A stretch of DNA of 64,000 nucleotides from Leucocoprinus leucothites (lineage: Eukaryota > Basidiomycota > Agaricomycetes > Agaricales > Agaricaceae), in the NCBI GenBank assembly GCA_013368445.1, contig JAACJO010000029.1, forward strand, positions 62,001 through 126,000. The letters run 5' to 3'. The position numbers were made by a program, and so were the translations under genes. This document shows, piece after piece, positions 11,699-23,141 of this stretch (within the stretch, counting starts at the first letter, position 1; each line of letters begins with the position of its first letter). The notes below the pieces were generated by a model, which was given only the letters and a program-made list of their open reading frames with translations, was not told the origin of the DNA and searched no databases.

Positions 11699-12318
11699 CG
11701 TGTACATAAACGCTCCATCATCGCGCCAAAGCGCGGACCACAACTACGTCTGCGATTCAAATAAAGATGTTTTCTTTTACCGATACCCTCAAAGAGCATA
11801 TCCCGGAAACTGGCTTGGATTGGGTGTATCGGCGGCTCCAGCGCTCTCCAGGCGCTGGTTGTACTCTTCATACGTTCCGCTAACTCAATCGGCTGGCCTT
11901 CTCTCGGGGGTTTTGTGTAAAATTCAAAAGGTTACTGAGCTCTCGTGAGGTGCCGGGACTCTTCACTGCTGTTAATGACTTGAAATCGAGCTCTAGTTCT
12001 CCATCGGCCGTAGATAAGGAGTTACGGCCGATAGAAATTTGATCTACAGTAAACCTACCGTCCCTGAGGGTAGCCATCCATATCCCATTAAGGCATTAGT
12101 CGTCCTCCCCCTTTCCGCAAGTCCGATGACGCACGTCCATCCTCTTGAGTTTAATAATCGACCGCTTATCAATATTTTGTGCCTCCTCCCACGATATAGT
12201 ATCACAAACATGCAAACTACAGCGGAGGCTGACTCAGACCAAAACCGGCACATAAAAGGAGAACCATATATGTCTCCAACTACTGTTGCTCCCTATCTTC
12301 ATCCCCAAATCATACGCC
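11699..12318. other. Intergenic, promoter of aldo/keto reductase 1
   Basis: A TATA-like ACATAAAAGG lies near 12250, about 70 bp before the ATG at 12319. An ATG at 12270 opens a 27-codon frame that overlaps the main start out of frame; it would act only if transcription begins upstream of it. No other feature seen. Confidence 0.45.
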
Positions 12319-13971
12319 ATGGCAGAGTCAAAGAAATGTATGACATACGGTGAGTGTGATGCTACTATCGCTCATACTCATCAAATATTGAGGGACACCA
12401 CATGACATACAACAGTCCGTCTCGGAAACTCGGGCTTGAAAGTATCGAAGATTATCCTTGGGTGCATGTCTTACGGATCATCAGAGTGGCAGCCTTGGGT
12501 GCTGAACGAGGAAGAGGGAATCCAGCACATTAAGGCTGCGTGAGTTACGCGATTATTGACACCCAAGCCATTTTAACCCTAATTTTAGATATGAATATGG
12601 AATCAACACTTTTGACACAGCAAACGTGAGTACAAGATTATCCTCGACTCTGTCAAAATCCCCTATTCCTGAGTACTTAGGCCTACTCCAACGGTCTCTC
12701 TGAGGTCGTTCTCGGCAAAGCAATCAAAGAGCTGGAGCTTCCACACGAGGGGATTGTTGTCTTGACAAAGCTCTTTTTCCCCGTCGCCCATGAACCTGGC
12801 GCAGTTACATTTGGACCTGACACGGACAAGAGCAAATATGTTAATCAACAAGGGCTCAGTAGGAAACATATCTTCGACTCGGTCAAGCAGAGCCTCGCGC
12901 GCCTTCAGTTGGACTATATTGACGTTCTCCAATGTGAGCTTTCAGTCGCATGGCTTCCTCGTCGTTATTGGCCCTTTAGTGACGCTTTTCTACTAGGCCA
13001 TAGATTTGATCCGGAAACGCCGATCGAAGAAACAGTGAGCTCTTCTGTGATCCGTCTCTCACGATTGAGTCTGATAGATTTATCTAGATGCAAGCTCTCC
13101 ATGACGTAGTAAAAGCAGGATATGTGAGATACATAGGGATGTCGTCCTGTTATGCTTGGCAATGTGAGCGTCCTTCGTGGTCCGGTTTAATCACCACTAA
13201 TGTATCTGCACAGTTTCAGCTATGCAGAGTGAGTTGTTTCGAAATAGCGGTCGCCCCTCCAACTCATTCTGTGTCTTTCATGACGGCTAGATTATGCCAT
13301 CAACAACAAGCTCACTCCGTTCATATCAATGCAAAATCATTACAATCTTGTTTATCGAGAGGAAGAGCGCGAAATGTTCCCCACCCTGAAAGTGAGTGGA
13401 ACCTCTAGGCATCGATAATCACGATCGATTGATGACTGACTGGATGAAGTACTTTGGTGCTGGTTCTATTCCATGGTCGCCACTCGCGCGTGGACTTCTC
13501 ACTCGTCCTTTTGCGTCACATACAACGAGGGGCCAAACCGATCGACTTATTAAAGGATATAGTGCCTCTGAATCTACCGAGAAAATCATCCAAAGGTTTC
13601 AGTTGCCCTTTCCCTTTTAATCACTCATATTCACATGTGTATAGAGTAGAAGAGCTTGCGAAGAGTAAAGGCATTTCTATGGCCCAGGTAGCTCTCGCTT
13701 GGGTACTTCAGAGGGAAGGTACGTACAGTCCACAATTCACGATTTTAATTCCCAACATTCAAGTCTTCGGAATTCAGGTGTTAGCGCAGCAATCGTAGGA
13801 ACAACCTCCCTCGATAATCTCCATGACCTCATTGGTGAGTAATCTGCACTGTTTGATGGACAGGATCGGTAATATTATGCTTTAGACGCCGTGGATGTCA
13901 AGCTGACCGCTGAGGAGATGAAGTCTCTTGAAGAGTTCTACACGGCGAGAGCCGTGATGGGCCATGCATAG
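12319..13971 (+). CDS. Aldo/keto reductase 1 (aryl-alcohol dehydrogenase type)
   Basis: NADPH-dependent oxidoreductase of the AKR superfamily, in the group containing fungal aryl-alcohol dehydrogenases; the substrate is unknown. First exon MAESKKCMTY joins to VRLGNSGLKVSKIILGCMSYG. The catalytic tetrad is visible: Asp in NTFDTANAYSNG, Tyr four residues on, Lys in VVLTKLFF, His in LQCHRFDPETPIEE. Later segments include MSSCYAWQ, MQNYAINNKLTPFISMQNHYNL, GSIPWSPLARGLL and VGTTSLDNLHDL, and the protein ends AVMGHA. About nine introns, several in the same places as in the two copies at 34.4 and 37.0 kb, so all three share ancestry. This copy is more diverged (for example YGSSEW against YGTPEW) and intact as far as I can trace. 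Confidence 0.9.
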
Positions 13972-14459
13972 GCGTTCAAGTATCTCATTCAGTCCTGAAA
14001 GGGGAGAATTATGGCTGGCCCAGCAGGACCATTACACGAGTGTCCAGTATCATAGGCTTTGTTTCCCGATAGAATATATTAGAAACGGAGAACCACATTG
14101 GTAACCAGCAGTCTCAGTCATCCGCTAAAATATTTGAGGAGAGGAAAGGCGAGTACGGCTTTCTAGGATACAAGTGACGTCGTCGAGGGCGGAGCGTCTG
14201 TTTGTGCAGTTGTGGTGCTTTTTAATCAAGATCAGAAAAAGGAGTACGTCATCTGTGAGGGAGACTCGGTGATAGCACCCATTCATTGACCACAGCTCAG
14301 CAAGAGAGCTTGGATGGAACTGAGCCCTTGGCTACAAAGAAGGGGTGACCAAGATAAAGCGAACTAGCCAAAATGCATGAGGTTAGATTAGGTCTAGGGA
14401 TTAAGCCAAGAGTCGTCGAAAGCGGATAATTAAGTACCGAGAAATATATCGTCTAAAAT
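13972..14459. other. Intergenic between convergent genes
   Basis: Region between the 3' ends of aldo/keto reductase 1 and the cyclophilin gene. No coding region or repeat is supported. Confidence 0.5.
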
Positions 14460-15297
14460 CTAATCAACTTGGCCAGATGCAGTGATTGTAACCTCAGCCT
14501 TCGGTGTGCCGCTTTGGGAACCTTGCGCCTCGATAGCTTTGACAACGTCCATGCCTTCGATAACTTCACCGAAAACAACATGCTTGCCGTCCAACTGTTG
14601 GAAAGAGGGTAAGTTAAGTCTCACAGAGGAACGCTAAATAAACATACCCATGGAGTGCGAACGGTGGTAATGAAGAACTGCGATCCGTTGGTGTTCGGTC
14701 CAGCGTTAGCCATGGAGAGGAGACCAGGCTTGGTGTGCTTGAGGACGAAGTTCTCGTCTGAAGAGGGACGACAAACGGTCAAGGCACAATTTAGTTCATG
14801 TAAGGAGTCTCTACGCACCTGGGAACTTCTCTCCGTAGATAGATTTACCACCTGTACCATTTCCTCGCGTGAAATCGCCACCTTGAATCATGAACTATGG
14901 GTAAAGAATGAGTGATGAGACTACAAGCCAGGAGAGTTCACGAACACTCGGGATAATGCGGTGGAATTTGCTACCAGCATAGCCAAATCCATGTTGACCG
15001 GTTGCAAGTTCACGGAAATTTTGAGCGGTCTTAGGGACCTCGTTGTCGTAGAGCTTGAACACGACGCGCCCACCCGGTTTTTGGTTGACAGCGATGTCAA
15101 ACTGTGAAGAGAATGTCAGAGGACGCGTCTCAAGAGCAAAAAAGAAGACGCACGTAGACGTTCGACCTGTTTGTGTTGTCGTCGCGTGAGTTTTCTTGGA
15201 GAACAGCATAGACAGGAATCGTGGACGCAGCAAGGAATATGTACATGTTTTTGCCGGCAGAGGCGGTTGAAGCAAAGCGACGGAGGAATGTGGCCAT
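14460..15297 (-). CDS. Mitochondrial cyclophilin (peptidyl-prolyl isomerase)
   Basis: Catalyses cis-trans isomerisation of peptidyl-prolyl bonds during folding. The start at 15297 gives [19 protein letters not shown], an Arg/Ser/Ala-rich presequence without acidic residues, followed by a hydrophobic stretch ([14 protein letters not shown]) and a linker, so import into mitochondria is likely, possibly with a membrane anchor. The cyclophilin domain begins [20 protein letters not shown] after an intron. Catalytic and cyclosporin-site residues are present: Arg and Phe in [15 protein letters not shown], the NGSQFFIT segment, and Trp and His in [14 protein letters not shown]. The protein ends TITASGQVD. 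At least four short introns. In yeast the mitochondrial family member is Cpr3; orthology is not proven. Confidence 0.92.
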
Positions 15298-15481
15298 TAT
15301 TAAGTCGCTAATTAACGATTCAGTACAGACCCATGGCTACAGAAGACGGACATACGAGAAAAGAAGTACAGGAGGAGAGTTCAAAGAAAGAAACCGGAAT
15401 TAAATTTCGTCACCATTTGCTTTTCCAGATTCTCGGATGCCACGTGAGTTAGCTTATTAAGCATCCGTCCTTCCCCGCTTC

Positions 15482-16332
15482 TCAGATCATCCCAGGCCTC
15501 GAGCAGCCTGCTCTATGTTTGCCCGCGAGTCTATGTGTTCCCGCTGATCCCCTCTTGACACAACGATATCCACACTCTGGACATTCTATAACCCACGGCG
15601 ACGGCTGTCCCTCTTGGTGAAGATGAGATCCAAAGTGCTTTCCCATATTCGCATCCTTCCCTTTGTATCCGCAACCTCCTGCTCCTGCTCCTGCTCCTGG
15701 TATATCCCATTGGCATCCATCCGATTGACCTCTGCGAGTGTGCTGCTTTACATGGGCTAGGATGTCTTTCTCCGTAGCGTTTACTATTTTGTTACAATTC
15801 TCCCAGCGACATATAATACAGTCATCAGCTCTCGCCTTTATCAGGTTTCTCCCTATTCGTCTCTTTGTCCCCGTAGTTTTGGGGGCCGCTCGTTTTGAAC
15901 TCTTCCTGTGTCTTTGGGTCAATAAACAAACACATAAATAACTCTCCGTACTCACGGGGTCTTCAATGACGGCAAATTTTGACTACTTTTGGGGGACGTG
16001 AAGTTGAACTGTGCCTGTTGGAAAGGGTGATAACCAGCCGAGGCTTCCGGAACGTATTGATACTGATACTGTGGGTGGTTGTACAAGGGATAGCCGTTAG
16101 AGACGCCTAGCGTGTACTGTGGCTGGAGCTGGAGCTGCCCGAAAGGAAGATAACCAGAGGTGGCATCTGGGATATACGGTGGTGGATAAGGATCATAGGG
16201 GATGTAATTCGCGTTGAAGGCGTCGCCGCGGAATGGTTGCATATTGGATGGGGGCCTCCTCAAATCAACCCGAGGGGTTTTAAATATGCTAGGCGCTGGA
16301 TGGTGTGTTTTTTTTATCCTCGAGGGCGACAT
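15482..16332 (-). CDS. Zinc-finger protein A (C2H2-like, paralogue pair)
   Basis: Two exons: a Tyr/Pro/Gln-rich N-terminal half (repeated YPPPYIPDA, QPQY, YQYQYVPEA) joined by a ~46-bp intron at about 15955 (SLKTP to KSSKRAAP) to a basic and finger-bearing half. Finger-like units: CRWENC followed by thirteen residues and HVKQH; CQWD...CGYKG...GKHFGSHLHQ; and CPEC followed by twelve residues and HRLAGKH. An alanine/glycine insert (GAGAGAGG, from GGAGCA codon repeats near 15680-15700) splits the second unit. ATG 16242 (MQPFRGDAF) is an alternative start. The downstream gene at 17007-18732 has the same finger order, so these are tandem paralogues. Likely nuclear and DNA-binding by analogy with C2H2 proteins; the target is unknown. 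Confidence 0.65.
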
Positions 16333-17006
16333 AGGTCCTTATGTGCTATTGACAATGCACAGGGCCGACTCGGAATATCCAGCTCGATGTGTCCATCGTT
16401 CAGTCCAAGCGCAAATCTCGCTTCGATACTCGGCCCTGCCTCAACAATGCACCGCATTTCGCGATACGACGTCTTCCATATTTCCAATGCATCTCCGCCG
16501 CTCTCCAATTCCTGCGGCGTTGTAGATTCGGCTATTCCACAAACACATATTGCTCATATATTCGAGCCGAAGTTCCTGAAAGTTTGGAACGATGGTAGCC
16601 ATTTCGGGGAGAAGAGCATTCGAGGTACGGCTGGTGCATTTCTTACTCCAGTGAGCGGTGTGGTATGTGGTGACACTCGATAAAACCACCTTAGGAATGC
16701 ACCGAGGCTAGCTGATTTCGCGTATCTCTTGGGAACGTGTTTCCGACCGGAGCCTGACGTTCAAGGCCTTGTTACTTGACCTCAGGAGGTGGCATGTAAT
16801 GGCTCACAAAATAGTCTAGGACAGGCAAGTTGGCATGACAATCTGAGAACATTATTTAGATGCCGGCTGAGTGGTAATTAATGGAGTTTTGCTTCATCTA
16901 GATCTCGGACCTTGTCCATCGACTCGAACCAAGCCATCCCATTATAGGAGTACGCTACTACATCTCTACTGGTATGTTTTGCGTACTTTCTATTCGTATG
17001 TACTGC
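16333..17006. other. Intergenic between zinc-finger paralogues
   Basis: About 0.67 kb between the two same-strand zinc-finger genes, so it should hold the promoter of gene A and the 3' region of gene B. Short open frames on both strands overlap each other and show no family resemblance. Confidence 0.45.
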
Positions 17007-18732
17007 TTAATTATTCGGAGTAGTTCTGACAGGTTCAGGTTGCACCTCGCTCTGATCTGCGTGTTGTTTCTTTGCGCATTGCTTCCTGTGCATACCACGC
17101 TCAACGAATACACCATCACAATGCGGACATTTGTATGCGTATGGATTAGGCTGCTCCTCCTGGTTGAGATGCCTCCCAATATGCTTCTTTATAGCTCCCA
17201 TCGTCATGAGCTCATTGCACATGTAGCTGTGATTGTGCGATGAGACGAATGCTCTCCCCTGGCCCCCAGCCAGCCTAACAAGCATGGCCGGCCTCCAGCG
17301 GCAACGAAACAATGACACCCTTGACTTTTCCTTGATTGCGAGCCTCGCAACCGACGGCTCACAATCTCGCAGGCAGCTGGAGAAACCATGGACAGAGTAC
17401 AGGTGATCCTCCACACTTGTCTTACCCGCTGGCACCATCATACGACAGTCCTCCCAACGACAACGCCAGAAGAGATTATCCTCAGCCAGTAAGACGTCTA
17501 ACTTGTCCCGGCGCGAAACTACTGTTCCAAATTCCGGGTCGACTTTGAGCTCGATAGACTCGCTTGGCCCACGACCTCGAATTATCCAAATGGGGTACCT
17601 TGGCTCTGTCGTTGGCTGTCGGTTTGGAGCAACCCGAGGAACGGCGTAGACGACGAGACGAGGCGACGGAGGAGCTTCTTTGAGACCACCACATGGCACC
17701 AAAGAGGGAGGACTCGAAGGTCGAGCAGGTGCCAGTAAGGGTGGAACCACTTCGAGCCTAGGCTGGGCTTGCACGGTCGTCGACGGAGGATTCGAGTCCC
17801 TAGGCGGGGTCGCGAGACTCGCTGGATAGGGATTAATATTATCCAGCCTTGGAGCTGGTAGGATTCGGGCATAGGGCTTGGATCTAATACCTCTAGCAGC
17901 GCTTGCTGTACGCGTGGTACGGTCAAGCGCCTGGGAACGAACTTGATGATGACTTTCCAATGGCTCCGGCGTTGGCTCTGCTGCAACCTGAGGGGCAGGC
18001 TGGTACTGAGGGACAGTGCGGTCTGGAAGGCAGGAGTGGCGAGGATTGCAGGTGTCCGGCAAGTTCCCGGCTCTGTGGCCTTGGTCGGAAGTGGATCCTC
18101 GAATCGAGGTGCTTGGACCATGCCCACTGCTTGCCATGTGCGGTATGAATGGTGCATTTGAATACCCTTGTATCATGAGCGCATCCGACGTATATGGGAA
18201 CCAGTGGGAGAGGCCATTCGTGGGTAAGGCGACTATGTTGGGGCCGAGCACCGGAAGGCTACTACATGGCGAACTTCGCGTCATTTCCAACGTCGACGAG
18301 ATAGAAGAAAACCTGCTTACAGGAGGCGAGGATCAACAGTCGTGACCGGAACTAGGGCGCCGCTTAGGCCATTAGCATCTAGTCCTCGAAATTGGATTCC
18401 TTGACTCAAAACCACTGGCAGGCTGGTAGCATGGAGTTGATGGGGGCCAGTAACACCGACAACTCCCGAGCCGTAGATCAAGCTATTGGACGACTGGGCG
18501 GATTTATGGAGGTTGTAAACTGGGGCGAGAAAGTGAGCCTCCTGCCCGCCAAGGTACTGGCCAGAGGTCGGACCTTCAAGACCACCTGGCGAGTAAAAAA
18601 CGAGCTGCCTAAGAAAAGCGTCACGACAGTGGGCATCGAAAGGGAAATATAGACGTACGACTGGTCGATGGACCTGCTGCGTATGTCCCACAAAGGCTTG
18701 TATGTGCTTGGACCATATTCCGGAATCGACAT
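17007..18732 (-). CDS. Zinc-finger protein B (C2H2-like, paralogue pair)
   Basis: Reconstructed as three exons: 18732-18659 (MSIPEYGPSTYKPLWDIR), 18608-18321 and 18261-17007, with introns of 50 and 59 bp. The exons sum to 1617 bases, 538 aa, with no stop, which supports the joins. Residues 1-350 are low-complexity and Pro/Ser-rich. The C-terminal third carries the finger block shared with gene A: CRWEDC...HLYSVH, a divergent middle unit ending MGAIKKHIGRHLNQEEQPNPY, and CPHC...MHRKQCAKKQH. The motif order, and the phrase H-L-x-Q-E-x-Q-P-x-P in both proteins, show that A and B arose by duplication. A regulatory role is likely from the architecture but not shown. Confidence 0.65.
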
Positions 18733-21218
18733 GATTTTCTTTCGCTCCGTTCGACGAACAAAAAGGCACAAAAACGGAGAGGTTGTGATACAAAGGTGTC
18801 TAGTTACCGGAAAATGCACAAATTCGCATTGTTCCATTTAAATCCACCTTTCTCACCGACACCCTTTCCACACCTTTACAAAATTAGTTAGATCCAAGCC
18901 CTGTGTCCAGGAAAAAAATTCTGCGAGGAGAATATCCCCGTGTTTGTGCTTGAAGGACCTTGGAAAAGGGTTATGGTGAGCCAATCAAAATTCTACCAGG
19001 GTCCACAATGCGCCACTTATGTACTCTGTGGACATTTTGAATGGCCCCAAAAATCCCCAGATTCACTGGTATATCGCTATATCGATGTAGTCTCTGTCCG
19101 TACCTGCATGACCTGATAGTCTTAAACTCGTAGGAGAAAATACTTCTCATTGAGCGAAAGATCTGGCAAGGAACCCACGGAGCGGAGTCAAAGGTGAGAA
19201 TACTGAATAGAGAGTAATTTGACGATCCTGTCATCAGAGGCCATCGTGGCACAGCTTTCGATCGAGATACGGGGGCTCGTGAGTCCGTCGCAGCCTGCCT
19301 GAACACCCCAGAAATTCTGCTGGTTGGGCAAACAGTCCGTACCGCAGAAATAAAACCGCAATTCACATTCGGCCAGTGAGGCAATGGAGCACATACATAG
19401 AACATGGGAGGGCCACTAGGAGGACGAGGGACAATTCAGCTAGTGTCGATCAGTGGAGAGGTCCCCGATATACACGGATGGTAGCCCAATTCACTAAAGC
19501 ACCTCGTCTTGATTCGGCCAGAACCCCGATAGAACTCAATCTCATTGATTGATATATATTCCTCTCAACTTCTAATCATTAACTTTTCTCGATAGGGCAC
19601 GCGGCAAGCCTGAAGAGAACAGTCGACTCACCGTCCAGGGCTTCTCTGAGCCAATGCACGGATTAATGTCACTCCCCTCGTACCTCTTGGCAGTGTTTAA
19701 AGCTCACTTCTCAATTTTAAAAATAAAGCGCAAGCGTAGAAAAGATGTGGTATGAATGTGTAACCGCGACACCTAACTCTTGAGTCGGTTTACGGCCTCA
19801 ACGAGCATCCTCGTCCTGTATTTCTTACAGATCATGACGAGAAGGGGAGCGAGTGGTCAGGTGCCAGGGGAAACATGGTAACCAAATACACATCCTGGAA
19901 ACTGTATTGAACTGGTTTGTCCGAGGTCAGCTTGTATGGACAGTTTAATTATCGGTGGCAATCATCTTCTATATGTCTTTCCAAGGCCGCCATGCTCGCG
20001 ATGAAGATGGAATAAGCGCAACATCAGTCGGACGGTCTAATCCACAATTGGCTAAACCGTAACGCTGCGCACGAAAGCGCTCCTCTCACTGTCCCCTGTG
20101 ACGGCATCATGATGTCGGTCCATGACTTCCTCAATTCACTTTCGATGATCATGACGTGAAGCCTCTCTACTCGTGGAGTAGTGTTTATGCAGAACCTGGA
20201 ATATATCGGAAATTATCGTATGGCTTGGCTAACATCGCCTGCCGACTCTTGTTCCTGCAGATTCGCTTCCCCCGCTGGGAGAACCAAAATTTGGGGATAG
20301 TCCACTTCTTGTTAGAACGGTCCAGCTTTTCTGCCGCGGACAAGGGAGGAACAAGTTATGATCCAGGACAGTGTTCTAAGGACATGAGTTGCCTACGGGT
20401 CATTGTCGCAGACACTGAACACTGAGCACTGAAACCTTGCTCCAATCATGATAGAACACCCACGCCTCTTTCGAGTTGAATTATGCCTAGATCCGAATGC
20501 CAAAACCAGAAGAGGGGAGCTTATTGTCACCGTAACCGCCTTTAAGTCTGTATTTAATCGCGAAATGTAGCCCGGACGAGACTGAACCGAGCGCCTTGCA
20601 TTTTTCCCAATCTAGTAGTCCTCAGACGAAATTAACTGGTGTCAGAGGTCATCAACAATAACGGCACCGACGTTAGTAAGTTATCCGCCGATGACAATAT
20701 AAGCATCCAATAGTATTGATCCATGAGAGGATTGAAGACCGCTGAGAACTGTGCCTGACGTGGACTAGAATAAAAAATGAAAGCCGAGCGACCACACCAC
20801 GAGGAGCTAATCCACAAATCCCTATCTACCGTGAAATCTATTTGATCAGGTTCATATTCCTTCATCTGGGAGAAACGTAACCGAACTCACATTTCTCAAC
20901 GTCCCTCTAAGCCGGAGTGAGGTTTAGCAATCCACTATTCAATTTATGTATTGCGCAAAGGACAGCAGTGATGATCGAGGTATCTAGAGCATCCAGCTTG
21001 TCTAATAATTCAGATTATGATAGATACCAATGAGTGAGCTACTGATTGCTACTATTAATCCGGGTTTATTATCCTCCAGTAGCCTTTCTGCTCTCCTCGC
21101 TCTGTGGCTGACCCAGCTTGAAATAGAGTTTGACCTAGATTGAATTTGGATTCAGCACAAGGCCTTTCAATGCTCCATGCGTTGTGGTTAGTTTTCCTTA
21201 ACCCAGCTCAAATCCAGA
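18733..21218. other. Long gene-poor stretch
   Basis: About 2.5 kb without a gene I can support. The longest frames (minus 18971-19405, plus 20156-20425, minus 20632-20865) resemble no family I know, and most lack an ATG or consistent splice sites. The stretch borders a transposase fragment and may be decayed repeat sequence. Confidence 0.4.
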
Positions 21219-22213
21219 TTAAATCCAAACGCAAGGATGCGTGGACCGATCCAGCTGACTGAAGACTCCGCCGTCCAGGTGATAAACAATAGGCGAGTAC
21301 TCACGGTAGGCTATATATAGTGTACTGGCGTCGTTGAGGTAACGTTGAAGGTCAGCTGCCGAATTGATACCAAAGCTATCAGTACCAGAGCTAACACGAT
21401 GGATGATTTCACAAAGAGTTTCGACGTGAGACCGACTTAGAGAAGCCCCAAGTACGACCTTCGCGAACTTGAATTCGGCTTCTGAGTTGAATGGGGACCA
21501 CGGCGAGATCACTTTGGGGATAGCTGGTTGCCAAACGAGCGGCAGTGGAGCAGTGGGCTGTGAGGCTTGTGGTGGAGGACCGGCTGGCTGCAAAGTAGAT
21601 TTCGGCCGATGAGAGTTCCCGAGAAATGTCGTCTCGGGGTTTCGCTCAACATTGGGATAAGGCCCAACTCGTGGACCGGGTGGACAGTGCGGCACTCGAA
21701 GTGCTTGTGAGCTCGTACAGGAAGGCGGTTTATTAGATGCGGCGAGGTCTGAAGAAAGACCGTAGTGTTGAGTGTAAATCACGGACATGCAAAGAATGTC
21801 TTACTAGCAGGGTTATCAAGTCTAGGACCAGAACGAGAGGGGGGGCGCTTCAAGTGATGATTCTGCTCTGGCACTTGACATTTCTCCCATGGCTCTAGTT
21901 CCCAGACTGGCATTACTCGTGCATTAGCGGCTGGAAGGACATGGGTGTTCAGTCACAACATTGAACAGTCAGTGTAATTTAGCTGATAGACCATGCCTTT
22001 TTCTGCAGCTTTAGCCCTTGCCTTCTCCGCCCGATAGGCTTGAGTCCTCCGCAGCGATCCATCTCGCCCAGGGCAGGCGCGTTCGTGGCTATGAAGACCA
22101 CATTTGTTGAACGTTCGATTGCAATATTGACACGCAACTTTGACCGGAGGCTGCGACGGCTTAGACGATTTGAAGGGTGTTATGCCTGAGAATTGCGAGC
22201 GGTTAGCTGACAA
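21219..22213 (-). mobile_element. Plavaka-type DNA transposase, N-terminal fragment
   Basis: Two minus-strand segments match the start of Plavaka transposases of basidiomycetes. First, CQYCNRTFNKCGLHSHERACPGR (22130-22060), the N-terminal zinc-knuckle, preceded by a splice acceptor rather than an ATG. Second, after about 170 bp of intron or decayed sequence, a Pro-rich linker and SPWSPFNSEAEFKFAKVVL...SRSHVETLCEIIHRVSSG (21500-21380), the conserved segment preceding the catalytic core. The frame then stops at about 21219 (THPCVWI), so the whole catalytic region is missing. Family knowledge: full proteins are roughly 1000 aa. This is an inactive remnant; I found no terminal inverted repeats. 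Confidence 0.7.
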
Positions 22214-23141
22214 TTAAGATTCATGGCAAGGAGAGAATTGCGGTGTGGAGAGGTGAATAGGCCAACGATTGAATGATGTCATTCACCTCCTGGGCCAATG
22301 GGGAGAGCCTGATTTCCTTTCTTCTTCGAACTCCTGACATTCCTGTCCGCCGGCATGGTAGTGGGGGTTGGTCGGACGAGGGACAAACGCGAGGGTTAAC
22401 AAAGATCAGTGTTTTGAATTGTTGAACGTTCATCACACGCTCATGGGCAAACTTTACTTACTCCTCTTACCTCATATTGCCGAACCACACCCCTCTTTGA
22501 AAGTTTAACCAGTTTCTTGTAGCGTAGGCTCGCCGCGTCTTAGGACTTGGATTGTCTGTAGCGGAATATGAATATATATGAATGTTGATTCCAAAAATAA
22601 ACAACTCATTGGCACAGGTCGGCCCGTGGCCGATGGTGATGTAGTGCTAAGACCATCCGTCTCACTCCTTACACATTGTGGCTATCTGAGGGGATTTTCT
22701 TATTTTAGTGCTTGCTTGCCGGTAGCGCCTCCTCGGGTGTGCCTTCTTCATTTCCACCAAGCATACTCCCCTCCAAAAAAGTTAGCGTTGCTGCATGCAA
22801 GATCAAGAAATACCCCTGTCTCAAGAATCCTCAAAGGAACAATTTCCTGCAATATCGTTACCTCAGAACCCTTATCCTCACATCCGACTATCCAACACTA
22901 GGAGGTCAGGCGGGTCGAAATATTTTGTGACATTGGGCGCTCTCAATGAACAACCCCAACATGCTAGTTGTTAATGCGCAGCAGTTACGCTTGGCATTAG
23001 TCTTCATAGACATCCATTGAACGATCTCGTACTCCTCTCTTATCATCCTTTCCTGGGTGGTGACGCTCCGAATATTCAAACTACAACAGTTGAATTCTGA
23101 GCCAGAAAGTAAGAACAATTAATATAACATTGCATTCACAC
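22214..23141. other. Intergenic upstream of transposase fragment
   Basis: A minus-strand frame at 22221-22436 could be an earlier exon of the transposase or unrelated. The rest, to the 3' end of the dihydroxyacetone kinase gene, has no supported feature. Confidence 0.4.

Noticed and set aside
5429..14000. A regulated sugar-utilisation cluster (transporter, GH51, reductase)
   Set aside because: The genes are on different strands with ordinary spacing, and no shared promoter motif was seen. Co-location alone does not support a cluster.
15660..15705. CRISPR-like or satellite array (CTCCTG repeats)
   Set aside because: It is a short codon repeat inside the zinc-finger A gene encoding an Ala/Gly run. 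CRISPR arrays are not expected in a fungal nucleus.
18971..19405. 144-codon minus-strand frame
   Set aside because: No recognisable domain, competing frames of similar quality on the same strand, and no support from splice structure.
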